A stretch of 64,000 bases of DNA from Leptonema illini DSM 21528. GTDB taxonomy: Bacteria; Spirochaetota; Leptospiria; Leptospirales; Leptonemataceae. Below, in pieces: positions 8,108 through 16,988 of this stretch. The stretch is from positions 2,473,684 through 2,537,683 of the forward strand of contig NZ_JH597773.1 in NCBI RefSeq assembly GCF_000243335.1, given 5' to 3'. A model generated the notes under the pieces. The model had not been told where the DNA came from. It searched no databases and saw nothing but the letters and a program-made list of their open reading frames with translations. The first letter of the stretch is position 1, and each line of letters begins with the position of its first letter. The position numbers were made by a program, and so were the translations under genes.

Positions 8108-9883
8108 TCAGACGGCGGCGCCGGCTCGAACCTCGACGCGACTCTCGCCGCCGACGCGAACAAGATTCGCCGTCAGCATGGCAAAGGAGTCACGGTTATA
8201 GCCGTCTACGAGCTGACGACGACGATCGACGTTCTCGCCCTGCTTCACAAGACGGTCGATGGAGCGCTCAAGCAGAAGACCGTTGATATAACGGGCGGCC
8301 GACTCGACGACCTCGAATGCAAGCGCATCCTTCTGTTCGCCTTCGCTGATTTCGCGATACGCACGCACGATCTCTTCGAAGATCTCGAAGTTGCGCTTGA
8401 GCATCGTTGAAGGTTCGAAGCCTTTGAGCGTTTCGTCGATGTAGGCGCGAAGATGCCCGGACGGAGTCATGCCCGAAACGACGCCGCCTATAGCTGCGAC
8501 GACCTGCAGCTGCGTCGTACCTTCGTAAATGTTCGTGATGCGGGCATCGCGATAGATGCGGGCGACGTCGTATTCTTCTGTATAACCTGCGCCGCCATGG
8601 ATCTGCACGGCGTCGAAGGCAAGCTTGTTCGTCAGCTCGGAAGTATAGTACTTCGAAAGCGGAGTGAAAAGATCGGCCAGCTTCTCCCACTTCTTCACCA
8701 GTTCGTCGCGGCGCACGTCACGGTCGGCCATGCCTTCATGTGCGAGGCGGTGCTTACGCCAGTGATACATGTCGACGCTCGTCGCAGCTTCGAGAAGCAG
8801 GCAGCGCATGGCGATGATCTCACGCTCCATGCCTTCAAGCATCTTCGCCACGGCGGGAATCTTATCGATAGTCTTGCCGAACTGCACGCGCTCCGAGGCG
8901 TACTTCTTCGCTTCGTAAAAAGCGGCGCTTGCAATGCCCATCGACTGAGCGGCAATAGAGAGACGAGCGCCGTTCATCATGCCCATCGCGTATTTTACAA
9001 GGCCCTTGCCTTCTTCGCCGATCAGCAGCGCCGGAGAGTTATCATAAACGACCTCGCATGTTGGCGAGATATGAAGACCCATCTTCTTTTCGATGCCGGC
9101 GATTTCTACGTCCTGCCCTTTTACGAGAAAGAAAGAGAGCCCGCGTCCGCCGCTTTCGGGACCGCCCGTGCGCGCAAGCGTAAGGATAACGGCCGGGGTA
9201 TCGCCGAAGCCGCAGCCATGCGTGATGAAACGTTTCGTTCCCGTGATACGCCATGTTCCATCGGCGCCTTTCTCGGCCTTCGTACGAACGTTCTGCAAAT
9301 CCGAGCCGTAGTTCGGTTCGGTCAGGGCCATGGCCCCCCACAGATCGCCGGCTGCCATCTGCGGCACCCATTCTTCGATCATCTCGTCAGAGGCGAAGCT
9401 TTCGATCGTTTCGCCGAGATTCACACATCCCATGGCGATGGCGAAGGCGGCATCAGCGCGAGAGATCGTCTCCATCATCATCACCTGGGCCGTTACGGGA
9501 AGACCGAGGCCACCGTAATGACGCGTGATCGAATAGGGCATGATACCGGCCTCTTTCACCGATTTCATGCACGCCACCATCTCGTCGGGAAAGGTTACCT
9601 TACCGCTGTTAAACTTCAGGCCCGTATGATCCATGACCTGTGCTTTCGGAGCGATCTCCTTGCCGGCTATCTCTCCGGTCGATTCAAGGATGGTGCGATA
9701 GAAATCGACGGCTTCTTGATGGTTAGAAGGGGCCATCGCCAGGCGCTCATTCCCATCTTTCTGATAGGACTTTGCATCTTCAAAACCGTTCTCATAGGTA
9801 TCGATGATGTCGTTCCAGCTCATGATCTTCTCAAACTGTAGAGTAAGATCCTCGTTGTCTGAAAAATAGTTGTTCTGAATCAT
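8108..9883 (-). CDS. acyl-CoA dehydrogenase
   Basis: The 591-residue protein belongs to the larger FadE-like acyl-CoA dehydrogenases. It shows the flavin/substrate segment [10 protein letters not shown] (186-195), the arginine-containing [11 protein letters not shown] (329-339) and [10 protein letters not shown] (428-437). The catalytic base region IYEGTTQLQ places the expected Glu at 454. An alpha-helical C-terminal extension of about 120 residues follows, typical of the long subfamily. It should catalyse FAD-dependent alpha,beta-desaturation of fatty acyl-CoA in the cytoplasm, feeding electrons to ETF. An AGGAGGAGCT ribosome binding site precedes ATG 9883, and a strong inverted repeat lies 32-64 bases upstream. 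The downstream patatin gene is likely co-transcribed. Confidence 0.93.
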   Translation of the reverse strand: MIQNNYFSDNEDLTLQFEKIMSWNDIIDTYENGFEDAKSYQKDGNERLAMAPSNHQEAVDFYRTILESTGEIAGKEIAPKAQVMDHTGLKFNSGKVTFPDEMVACMKSVKEAGIMPYSITRHYGGLGLPVTAQVMMMETISRADAAFAIAMGCVNLGETIESFASDEMIEEWVPQMAAGDLWGAMALTEPNYGSDLQNVRTKAEKGADGTWRITGTKRFITHGCGFGDTPAVILTLARTGGPESGGRGLSFFLVKGQDVEIAGIEKKMGLHISPTCEVVYDNSPALLIGEEGKGLVKYAMGMMNGARLSIAAQSMGIASAAFYEAKKYASERVQFGKTIDKIPAVAKMLEGMEREIIAMRCLLLEAATSVDMYHWRKHRLAHEGMADRDVRRDELVKKWEKLADLFTPLSKYYTSELTNKLAFDAVQIHGGAGYTEEYDVARIYRDARITNIYEGTTQLQVVAAIGGVVSGMTPSGHLRAYIDETLKGFEPSTMLKRNFEIFEEIVRAYREISEGEQKDALAFEVVESAARYINGLLLERSIDRLVKQGENVDRRRQLVDGYNRDSFAMLTANLVRVGGESRVEVRAGAAV

Positions 9884-9914
9884 AGCTCCTCCTCGAGCAA
9901 TGTCTCTTTTTGAA

Positions 9915-9947
9915 CCGGTCCTGAACCTTTTTGAGTCTCAGGACCGG
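9915..9947 (-). promoter_or_regulatory. 10-bp inverted repeat upstream of acyl-CoA dehydrogenase
   Basis: CCGGTCCTGA (9915-9924) and its exact complement TCAGGACCGG (9938-9947) are separated by 13 bases. The pair lies 32-64 bases upstream of the dehydrogenase start. It could be a regulator binding site, as TetR- or GntR-type regulators commonly control fatty-acid oxidation genes, or a 5' leader hairpin. No regulator gene is adjacent. Confidence 0.5.
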
Positions 9948-10120
9948 GGCGGTTTTGGTACCGGGCGGCAGGCTCATGAAAGCGTCTCGTCTGCTTGAGA
10001 CGATTTCATCAAATTGCATAAATAACCCGTGTTCAGTTCCAGAAAAACCTGCATTGACACTCAGGTCAACTCCCTCTGCACGCGTATCGGCTTGTTTTTG
10101 CGTCATCCGTCTTATCGAAC

Positions 10121-10708
10121 ATGCGTCGATCGCTTCTCTCCTACCTGACATTTGCAGCTCTCGCAACCATCGCTATCGCCTCCGTTCCGGCGCTGCTTGC
10201 TTTTAAAGAGCATCTGCCCTTTTCTCAGGGCTTTCACGGCCTTACCTCGGATCGCCTCGCGCCGGATTTTGAGCTGACGGACACATCGGGAAAGCCCGCT
10301 CGACTCTCTGATATCAAAGGATACCGTTACGTTTTCTTCGGATTCAGCCGCTGCACGACGGTCTGCCCGTCGACCTGGGCAGAGCTGCGACGTCTACAGG
10401 CAGGCTTTGATGAAGCGTCGGCTCCGAAGATCGTCTTTGTCAGTATTGATTCTCATTATGATAGCCCTGCCGAGCTTTCCAAACGCTTCGCCGGATTCGG
10501 TCCGAACTTTATTGCACTCACGGGCAGCGCAGACCGGATTCGGAGCATCGCCGCCGACTATCGCATCCTGATTCCGCAGAGCACGGCCGAAACGATCCAT
10601 CATTCCGGTACGCTTTATCTTGTGCGCCCGGATGGTCGCATCGCCCTGATCTATCTGACATCGCCCGATTCCGAAACTCTGCTTGCCGACCTCAAGCAAC
10701 TGAAATAA
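10121..10708 (+). CDS. SCO1/SenC family thioredoxin-fold protein
   Basis: The 195 residues comprise an N-terminal hydrophobic signal/anchor (about 5-27) and a thioredoxin-like domain with the SCO copper motif Cys78-T-T-V-Cys82 in FSRCTTVCPSTWAE and a distal His160/His161. These are the copper-binding CxxxC and His ligands of SCO proteins, which deliver copper to the CuA site of cytochrome oxidase or act as thiol oxidoreductases outside the membrane. The stop codon overlaps the start of the following chemoreceptor gene (TAATG), so translation is coupled. No oxidase gene is in the window. Confidence 0.92.
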   Translation: MRRSLLSYLTFAALATIAIASVPALLAFKEHLPFSQGFHGLTSDRLAPDFELTDTSGKPARLSDIKGYRYVFFGFSRCTTVCPSTWAELRRLQAGFDEASAPKIVFVSIDSHYDSPAELSKRFAGFGPNFIALTGSADRIRSIAADYRILIPQSTAETIHHSGTLYLVRPDGRIALIYLTSPDSETLLADLKQLK

Positions 10709-12273
10709 TGAGAGCCATGACACAGATCAGCGAAAAGGCGCATGACGCCCTTCAGCGCGAACGACAGAAAGCCGACGGATTCCTGTTTTACCTTCTAATC
10801 GGCCACGTTCCGTTTGCGGCGCTGATCTTCCCTTATGGATACGATACCTACTGGGTCGGCATCTCTGGAGCGGCCGTGCTCTTTGTCGTTACCGTTCTCG
10901 GGAGATTTCTGCTTCGCAAGACCGTTCTTCTGCGGCATCTCTATGCCGTTACGCTTCTCAGCTATTCCATTCTCTTTATACAGGTGCAGATGGGTCGCAT
11001 CGAGATGCACTTCCACATCTTCGGAGCCCTGGCCTTTCTTCTGATCTATAGAGACTGGAAGCCCGTCATTACCGGAGCCGGTCTGGCCGCCGTACATCAC
11101 GTCGTTTTCAATCTCTGTCAGCAGTATGACATCGCCATTCTCGGTATTCCCGTGAAGGTTTTCAATTATGGTACGGGATGGGATATCGTAACGCTACACG
11201 CCTTCTTCGTCGTCTTTGAGTCGAGCATACTCGTTTATTATGCGTTAACCTTTCGCGCGAATTTTCTCAAGAATCAGGATCAGATCCGTCGTCTTGATGC
11301 CGTGACCGAAGAGCTGAATCGCATCGTCCAGAAATCGTGGGATGTGTCGCAGAAGCTGCGCGACGATACGGCTACGCTTGTGAGCAGCTCGGCTACGCTT
11401 TCGAGCATCGCCAGCGAAACGGCAGCCGGCGTCGAAGAGATCAACGCAGGGCTCGATAGCATCTTCAGAGCAAGCGAAGACATCAGCCAGAACACGACGG
11501 CACAGACGCAGCATCTTGGCGAGATCCGCTCGACGACGGACGATGTGCAGAAGATCAGCGATCAGATCACCGTCGAGATCCAGAAGACGGGAACCGTTAT
11601 GAACGAGGCCGTTCAGGGAGCGAACGAAGGAAATCGCTCGATTCAATCGATCACGCAGACGATGGATGCGGTGCGCGAAAGCTCCAACGAGATGCTCGAC
11701 ATCGTCGATATCATCAACGAGATCGCCGAACAGGTCAGCCTGCTCTCACTCAACGCCTCGATCGAAGCGGCTCGTGCCGGCGAATCAGGAAGAGGCTTTG
11801 CCGTCGTCGCACAGGAGATCAGCAAGCTGGCGCAGCGAACGGCCGACAGTACGCGCAACATCAACGAACTCATCGGTCGCAACGCCTCTGAAATCGAAAC
11901 GGGCCTGAAAGTCGTGACGACCGGCTCAGAGAAGATACGCATGATGATCACGCGTATTGAAGAGGCGAATCGTTTTATTCAGGGCATCAACCGAGCCATG
12001 CAACAATTCGCCGACGGATACCGCTCCATTCACAGCGGCGTCGAATCGGCGGCGGCGGTTTCTCGTAGAATCCTTGATGCCACCGACGCCGAGAAGAACG
12101 CCATACAGGAAGTGATCGGCACCATCTCGCATATCAACTCCTCGGCGCAGGGGCAGGCGCGCGAATCCGACGAGTTGCGTATTCTTGCCGAGAAGAACCG
12201 GCAGCTGCTTGACGAATTGCAGGGCGTATTACAGACGCTGCTCGACTCGGGCCGAAGCAAATTGCAGCTCTGA
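10708..12273 (+). CDS. methyl-accepting chemotaxis protein with His-bearing membrane sensor
   Basis: This 521-residue receptor begins with about six membrane helices (residues 22-190) rather than a periplasmic ligand domain. The membrane part has conserved-looking histidines: the segment EMHFHIFGALAFLL-IYRDWKP and AVHHVVF. The remainder is a cytoplasmic signalling coil whose hairpin tip reads [19 protein letters not shown] followed by [15 protein letters not shown], the CheA/CheW contact region. Intramembrane histidines suggest a cofactor such as heme or a metal; that is inference. Translation is coupled to the upstream SCO gene by TAATG. The PAP2-like gene follows after 4 bases. Confidence 0.93.
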   Translation: MRAMTQISEKAHDALQRERQKADGFLFYLLIGHVPFAALIFPYGYDTYWVGISGAAVLFVVTVLGRFLLRKTVLLRHLYAVTLLSYSILFIQVQMGRIEMHFHIFGALAFLLIYRDWKPVITGAGLAAVHHVVFNLCQQYDIAILGIPVKVFNYGTGWDIVTLHAFFVVFESSILVYYALTFRANFLKNQDQIRRLDAVTEELNRIVQKSWDVSQKLRDDTATLVSSSATLSSIASETAAGVEEINAGLDSIFRASEDISQNTTAQTQHLGEIRSTTDDVQKISDQITVEIQKTGTVMNEAVQGANEGNRSIQSITQTMDAVRESSNEMLDIVDIINEIAEQVSLLSLNASIEAARAGESGRGFAVVAQEISKLAQRTADSTRNINELIGRNASEIETGLKVVTTGSEKIRMMITRIEEANRFIQGINRAMQQFADGYRSIHSGVESAAAVSRRILDATDAEKNAIQEVIGTISHINSSAQGQARESDELRILAEKNRQLLDELQGVLQTLLDSGRSKLQL

Positions 12274-12277
12274 TATC

Positions 12278-12967
12278 ATGCAGACGGCTTCGCAGCGCCT
12301 CTTATTAAAGTGGGCGGGATTGCATTATCTGGCCTATATCGCCATGCAAACGATGGCTCTTTTCGCCGAAACGCGCAGAGGGCCGACGTTACCCGACCTT
12401 TTGCTTGATCGCATTCCCGTCGACCGATCCTTCGACTGGGTCAATTCGCAGTTCTGGCTACCGGCGCTTCTTTTGAGCCTGCTTCTGCTTGCGATCTACA
12501 GGCGCGCCTTATGCATAACCTATCTGAAAATCGGAGCGGCAGTCAGCGTCGTGCGCGGCATTTTCATCGTCCTGACGTCGCTCGGTCCTCCGGCCGGCGT
12601 CGCCGAGCACACATCAGAGGCGATGCTTTCGCTTTCGCTGGCCGACTTCAGTCCGTCCTTTCTCATGAGGCAGTGGTTTCCCGTCGACGCCTTCTGGGGC
12701 GGTTCGGGGCTTTCGGCCGTGTATCTCACGCAAGATCTGTTTTTCTCGGGCCATACGGCGACGACGTTTCTCCTGGTGTTGATCACGCGAAAGGAACGAC
12801 GGTTCTTCGTTCCCTTTCTCGTCTTTCACGTCATCACCGTCACCTTCTTATTTGTAACGCATGAGCATTACAGCATCGACGTCTTTGGCGCTTACTTCGT
12901 CGTATACGCTCTCTATCATTTCTTTAAAGAGCGTCGGTGGATTCAAGATGAACACTACCCGGCCTGA
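12278..12967 (+). CDS. PAP2/sphingomyelin-synthase-like membrane protein
   Basis: The start was placed at ATG 12278 because the longer open frame overlaps the chemoreceptor. The 229 residues contain about six membrane helices. The two halves of a PAP2_C active site are visible: FFSGHTATTFLL and, about 45 residues on, HEHYSIDVFGAY. These match the C3 (SGH) and C4 (H-x3-D) motifs of sphingomyelin synthase and related lipid phosphatase/phosphotransferases. It probably acts on a lipid phosphate or phospholipid head group at the membrane. It lies 4 bases after the chemoreceptor gene and is likely in the same operon. Confidence 0.82.
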   Translation: MQTASQRLLLKWAGLHYLAYIAMQTMALFAETRRGPTLPDLLLDRIPVDRSFDWVNSQFWLPALLLSLLLLAIYRRALCITYLKIGAAVSVVRGIFIVLTSLGPPAGVAEHTSEAMLSLSLADFSPSFLMRQWFPVDAFWGGSGLSAVYLTQDLFFSGHTATTFLLVLITRKERRFFVPFLVFHVITVTFLFVTHEHYSIDVFGAYFVVYALYHFFKERRWIQDEHYPA

Positions 12968-13037
12968 AATGCAGGAGCGGCGTTCAGGGCATAGGGTGCA
13001 GAGAGCCTTGAGAGAAACCCTTGAGAGTCGGCAGCCG

Positions 13038-13628
13038 TCAGAGCACGCCGTGAAGCGAGGCTCGATAAAGCACGGCCAGCGTAACGGCGTTGTGAATCGT
13101 ACCGTCGAGAATGGCCTGCCGCACCTGCTGCCGATCGAGTATAACGACGTCGATCTCTTCTTCTGCATCCAGACTCTGCTCGGCTACCGGCCTGATATTG
13201 CGGGCAACAAAAACATGCACGTGGTTGCGAATCAACGCCGGATTCGAATAAAAGCTGCCCAGAAACGTCCATTCGCCTTCGCCGAATCCCGTCTCTTCGG
13301 CTAACTCACGACGCCCGGCCTCAAGCATGTCCTCGCCTTCGTCGATGATACCGGCCGGCACCTCAAGGCCAAATCGCTCGGCGGCCTGCCTGTACTGCTT
13401 CACAAAGATGATGCGGCCGTCGGGAAGCACGGGAATGACGTTAATCCAGTCCCGAGTCTCGATCAGGTAAAAGTCATGCTCGACGCCGCTTGCCTGCGAC
13501 TGGCGATCGTGACGGTGCACCGAGAACCAACCGCAGTCGTACTCGACTTTGCGGCCGTTCTCTTTCCAGGGAAGAAGCGATCCGGCGCCTCCGGCTTCGG
13601 CCGGAGGCCGGGACGATGCGTCGGCCAT
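13038..13628 (-). CDS. Nudix hydrolase, ADP-ribose pyrophosphatase type
   Basis: This 196-residue protein has a complete Nudix box from Gly93 to Phe115 (G-x5-E-x7-R-E-L-x-E-E-x-G-F), with the magnesium-binding glutamates at 108, 111 and 112. The preceding segment RIIFVKQYRQAAERFGLEVPAG is typical of ADP-sugar pyrophosphatases of the NudF/COG0494 group. It should split nucleoside diphosphate sugars such as ADP-ribose in the cytoplasm. Its start codon shares one base with the aspS stop codon, so the two genes are translationally linked. Confidence 0.9.
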   Translation of the reverse strand: MADASSRPPAEAGGAGSLLPWKENGRKVEYDCGWFSVHRHDRQSQASGVEHDFYLIETRDWINVIPVLPDGRIIFVKQYRQAAERFGLEVPAGIIDEGEDMLEAGRRELAEETGFGEGEWTFLGSFYSNPALIRNHVHVFVARNIRPVAEQSLDAEEEIDVVILDRQQVRQAILDGTIHNAVTLAVLYRASLHGVL

Positions 13629-15469
13629 CAGTTCAGCGGAATCGTGCGGATGCGCAGTTCTTGCAGCTGCTTCACATCGACCGACGACGGAGACTGCGAC
13701 ATCAAACAGAAGCCCTTCTGCGTTTTCGGGAAGGCGATGACGTCACGGATGCTTTCCCGATGCAGGAAGAGCGTCAGCACGCGGTCGATACCGAAGGCGA
13801 TGCCGCCATGCGGAGGAGCTCCGTAGGAAAGCGCATCAAGCAGGAAGCCGAATTTCTCGCGGGCCTCTTCTTCGTTGATTCCAAGACGGCGCAGAACGGC
13901 AAGCTGCATCTCGGCATTATGAATACGAATCGAGCCGCCTCCGATCTCTGAGCCGTTAAGAACAAGGTCGTAGGCGCGCGACAGGATCTTATCGCCTTCT
14001 TTCTTGAAGCGCTCTTCGTCGAAAAGGATGTCAAGATGCTCGTCCAGCGGAGCCGTAAAGGGATGGTGAACGGAGGCTAACTCTCCCGAATCGGCGTCCC
14101 GTTCGAACAGAGGAAAGCCCTCGACCCAGACGATCGCCCAGGCGTTCTCAGGAATCAGATTGAAGCGCTTCGCCATGCGCAGACGCAGGTTGCCCAGCGT
14201 ATCGTGCACCACTTTCGGCTTATCGCCGGCGAAGAAGATGATGTCGCCCGGCTTTGATCCGGTGCGGACGGCCAGCTCTTTCAGAAGATCTTCGTTAAAG
14301 AATTTCGATACGACCGATTTCAGTCCGTCGGCCTCATGCTTCATCCATGCAAGTCCGCCGGCCTTGAAGTCCTGCTTTACCCATTCGGTAAGCTCGTCGA
14401 TGTCTTTGCGCGAAAGCTCGGCGCCGCCGGGAACGCACAGCGCCTTCACACGTCCGCCTTTTTCGACGGCCGTCTTGAATACCTGGAATTCGCTGCGCTG
14501 CGCTATATCGGCGATATCGACTAACTTCATATCAAAACGCAGATCGGGACGGTCCGTGCCGTAATTCTCGACGGCGTCGTAATGGCTCATGCGCGGGAAC
14601 TCGGCAGGAAGCTGCACCTCGAAGACCTCTTTGATGACAGAACGCCACATCTTTTCAAGCGTGTCAGTGACGACGCCTTCGTCGACGAAGCTCATCTCCA
14701 TATCAAGCTGGGTGAATTCGGGCTGACGATCGGCGCGAAGGTCTTCGTCGCGAAAGCACTTCACGATCTGAAAATATTTCTCGAAGCCGGCCACCATCAG
14801 GATCTGCTTGAAAAGCTGCGGCGACTGCGGCAGAGCATAGAACTTATTCGGCGAAAGACGCGAAGGCACAAGGAAGTCACGGGCCCCTTCGGGCGTCGAT
14901 TTATTCAGCACCGGCGTCTCGACCTCGATAAAGCCGTCGCCCTCAAGATGACGTCGGATGGACTGATTCAGTCGCGAACGCAAGATCATCGCATCGCGCA
15001 TCTCGTCGCGACGCAGATCAAGATAACGAAAGCGCAGTCGAGTCTCTTCGCCTACGTCGGAATACTCGTCGATGGGGAACGGAAGCGGACGGGAACGGTT
15101 CAGGATGATGAATTCTTTTACAAGCAGCTCCACCTCGCCGGTGGCCAGCTTCGCATTCACCGCCTCGGGCGCTCGCTTGCGCAGCGTGCCTTCGACTCCG
15201 ATGACGAATTCGCCGCGCAGAGCCTGCGCCTCGTCAAAGCGGTCTTTCAATTCTGATTTATCAAATACAAGCTGTAAGATGCCGCTGCGATCTCGCAGGT
15301 CGACGAAAACAAGGCCCCCCTGATCCCGGTAACGGAATACCCAGCCCGAAACCATGACGGTGCTTCCGGCATTGGCGGCGCGCAGATCGCCGGCCTTCTG
15401 TCGGTTGCGATTGAGGCGGGCAATGTAGGCGGTTTCCTGAGCTGTAAACGAAAGAGGAGCTTCACTCAT
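13628..15469 (-). CDS. aspS: aspartyl-tRNA synthetase
   Basis: The open frame extends to 15649, but the start is placed at ATG 15469, which has an AAGG Shine-Dalgarno and lies clear of the neighbouring gene. This gives 613 residues. An N-terminal OB-fold tRNA-binding domain (VMVSGWVFRYRDQGGLVFVDLRD) is followed by the class II core with motif 2 (CFRDEDLRADRQPEFTQLD) and motif 3 (GIAFGIDRVLTLFL). The bacterial GAD insertion lies between. It charges tRNA-Asp, and possibly also tRNA-Asn, which cannot be judged here. The Nudix gene follows with a one-base overlap. Confidence 0.96.
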   Translation of the reverse strand: MSEAPLSFTAQETAYIARLNRNRQKAGDLRAANAGSTVMVSGWVFRYRDQGGLVFVDLRDRSGILQLVFDKSELKDRFDEAQALRGEFVIGVEGTLRKRAPEAVNAKLATGEVELLVKEFIILNRSRPLPFPIDEYSDVGEETRLRFRYLDLRRDEMRDAMILRSRLNQSIRRHLEGDGFIEVETPVLNKSTPEGARDFLVPSRLSPNKFYALPQSPQLFKQILMVAGFEKYFQIVKCFRDEDLRADRQPEFTQLDMEMSFVDEGVVTDTLEKMWRSVIKEVFEVQLPAEFPRMSHYDAVENYGTDRPDLRFDMKLVDIADIAQRSEFQVFKTAVEKGGRVKALCVPGGAELSRKDIDELTEWVKQDFKAGGLAWMKHEADGLKSVVSKFFNEDLLKELAVRTGSKPGDIIFFAGDKPKVVHDTLGNLRLRMAKRFNLIPENAWAIVWVEGFPLFERDADSGELASVHHPFTAPLDEHLDILFDEERFKKEGDKILSRAYDLVLNGSEIGGGSIRIHNAEMQLAVLRRLGINEEEAREKFGFLLDALSYGAPPHGGIAFGIDRVLTLFLHRESIRDVIAFPKTQKGFCLMSQSPSSVDVKQLQELRIRTIPLN

Positions 15470-15521
15470 AATGAAGCCTTTTTTCTCAAACAGGCTGCGC
15501 GGGGAAGAAAAATCCGGCCGC

Positions 15522-16910
15522 TCACCTGTAACTGTAGATGCGTCGAAACACCGCCATATGCTCCTCGGACCGCCGCGCATCATACTGAGCGATCTTGCGC
15601 TTGATCTGCGCCGCCTCGACCGCATCGGCAAGCTGCAGACGCAGAACAAGCCCCTCCCTCTGATAGAGATCCTCGCCCGTGCGGTCGCGCAGCTCTTTGC
15701 GCGGGAAGGCCTGCGGACTTGCGATATAGCGTTCGAGTACCGCAGCGACCTGAGCGAGCTGGATGGCGTCAGCGCTGCGATTCAACCGTTCGTAGGTCTG
15801 CAGGAGCAATCGATACATCAAGAGCCGTTCCTCTATGGCCCGTCGGTCGTCATTTGAAAGATGCGACGAACCGGCCTGTTCAAGCGGTGGCAGCCGGTCA
15901 AGTCCGGCGCGCAGAGCGTGCAGGGCTTCGATGGCAAGTATGGCCGAACCTTCATCGGCAACGGGCTCGTTCAGGTAGCGATGGGCGATCTGGCGATAGG
16001 TGGATGGAGAATCATCGATCCGCATCATCAGGTCAAAAAGAATGCGATACGAGTTGCGACGAAAACCGGGCCGGCTGCGGCTGAGCTCGGCCGAGCAACG
16101 AAGCAGCTTCTTTTTATCGGGCTTGAATACAAGCGACAGAAAGGGCGCCGACTCCGGAGGCAAAGACGGCATGTCTTTCTCGGGAACGCCCGCAAAAACG
16201 CCGCTCCACCCTGACTGACGACTCTTCCACAGAAAAGAAACAGCGGCAAGCTCAACAGGCCCCGGACTTTCATCATAGAGCTGGATGATGCGACTCACGT
16301 CAGAAAGCAAGGCATCCCATCCGGCTTCGGTGGAGTCGCTACAGGCAAAGGGCATGGGCACGGACGAACGCATCCGTGCCGGATCAGAGAGCAGACGACG
16401 CAGGTCGGCGTCGCTCTGTCCCTGCAGAACGACCGGATACAGCTTCGCAGCGCCTTCAAAGTCGCGAAGGTTCAGGCGGCGCAGCGCCATCAGATAGGCA
16501 AGCATGGGATCGTCCGTTCCCGCATGCGCCAGGCGATCAAAGCGGTCAAAGCGGCCTGATGCCAGAGACAGAAACAGACGCAGTCGTCGCGCCTTTTCGT
16601 CTTTTAAGAGAGACGGATCATCCTGCTCGGCTCGCTCCAGCTGAAAGGCGGCGTCATCCAACTGACCTTTGCGAAAGGACTGAACGGCTGAATCGACCAG
16701 GTTCGGAGCGGCCGACACGGAGATCGGTAGACCGAATAGCACAGATGTAAGAGCCAGAGAAGCGCAAGGCCTCCATAGAAAGCCGGGCAGAATGTCTGGC
16801 AGAGCCTCAGGAGGCTTTACAAAAGTCGAGACGACTTTCGCAGAGGGCTTCCAGGATAGTAAACAATCTAAAGAATTTCGAATTGACAGCAGGCTTGACT
16901 CCCGGCGCAT
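15522..16910 (-). CDS. exported TPR-like protein of unknown function
   Basis: The open frame gives 462 residues. A signal peptide-like segment ([20 protein letters not shown] with cleavage near VSA-AP) sits at about 45-68, so the true start is probably near 16780 at a non-ATG codon rather than at 16910. The mature protein is largely alpha-helical with TPR-like spacing ([23 protein letters not shown]) and no recognised catalytic motif. It ends 52 bases before aspS and is read in the same direction. Probably periplasmic; function unknown. Confidence 0.7.
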   Translation of the reverse strand: MRRESSLLSIRNSLDCLLSWKPSAKVVSTFVKPPEALPDILPGFLWRPCASLALTSVLFGLPISVSAAPNLVDSAVQSFRKGQLDDAAFQLERAEQDDPSLLKDEKARRLRLFLSLASGRFDRFDRLAHAGTDDPMLAYLMALRRLNLRDFEGAAKLYPVVLQGQSDADLRRLLSDPARMRSSVPMPFACSDSTEAGWDALLSDVSRIIQLYDESPGPVELAAVSFLWKSRQSGWSGVFAGVPEKDMPSLPPESAPFLSLVFKPDKKKLLRCSAELSRSRPGFRRNSYRILFDLMMRIDDSPSTYRQIAHRYLNEPVADEGSAILAIEALHALRAGLDRLPPLEQAGSSHLSNDDRRAIEERLLMYRLLLQTYERLNRSADAIQLAQVAAVLERYIASPQAFPRKELRDRTGEDLYQREGLVLRLQLADAVEAAQIKRKIAQYDARRSEEHMAVFRRIYSYR

Positions 16911-16938
16911 TGCTTTCTATTTGTTCAGTCCCGTAGAA

Positions 16939-16952
16939 ACCTGCATGCAGGT
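16939..16952. promoter_or_regulatory. perfect 14-bp palindrome in hppA leader
   Basis: ACCTGCATGCAGGT is self-complementary without a spacer and lies 37-50 bases upstream of the hppA start. It is a candidate dimeric regulator site. A possible weak promoter (TTGACT, then TATTTG 17 bases on) lies just upstream, near 16892-16920, so the palindrome would be near or after the transcription start. Confidence 0.35.
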
Positions 16953-16988
16953 CATGTAATTGTTAGCAACAAAAAAAGGAGAGACCAC

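Noticed and set aside
8453-9841. Long plus-strand open frame opposite the acyl-CoA dehydrogenase gene
   Set aside because: Its product is His/Arg-rich with no motif, while the minus strand encodes a complete enzyme. Such long antisense frames recur opposite most genes here, because the genes avoid TTA, CTA and TCA codons, which would read as stops on the other strand.
10054-10082. Promoter for the SCO gene starting at TTGACA 10054
   Set aside because: The -35 box is perfect, but no acceptable -10 hexamer lies at 16-18 bases.
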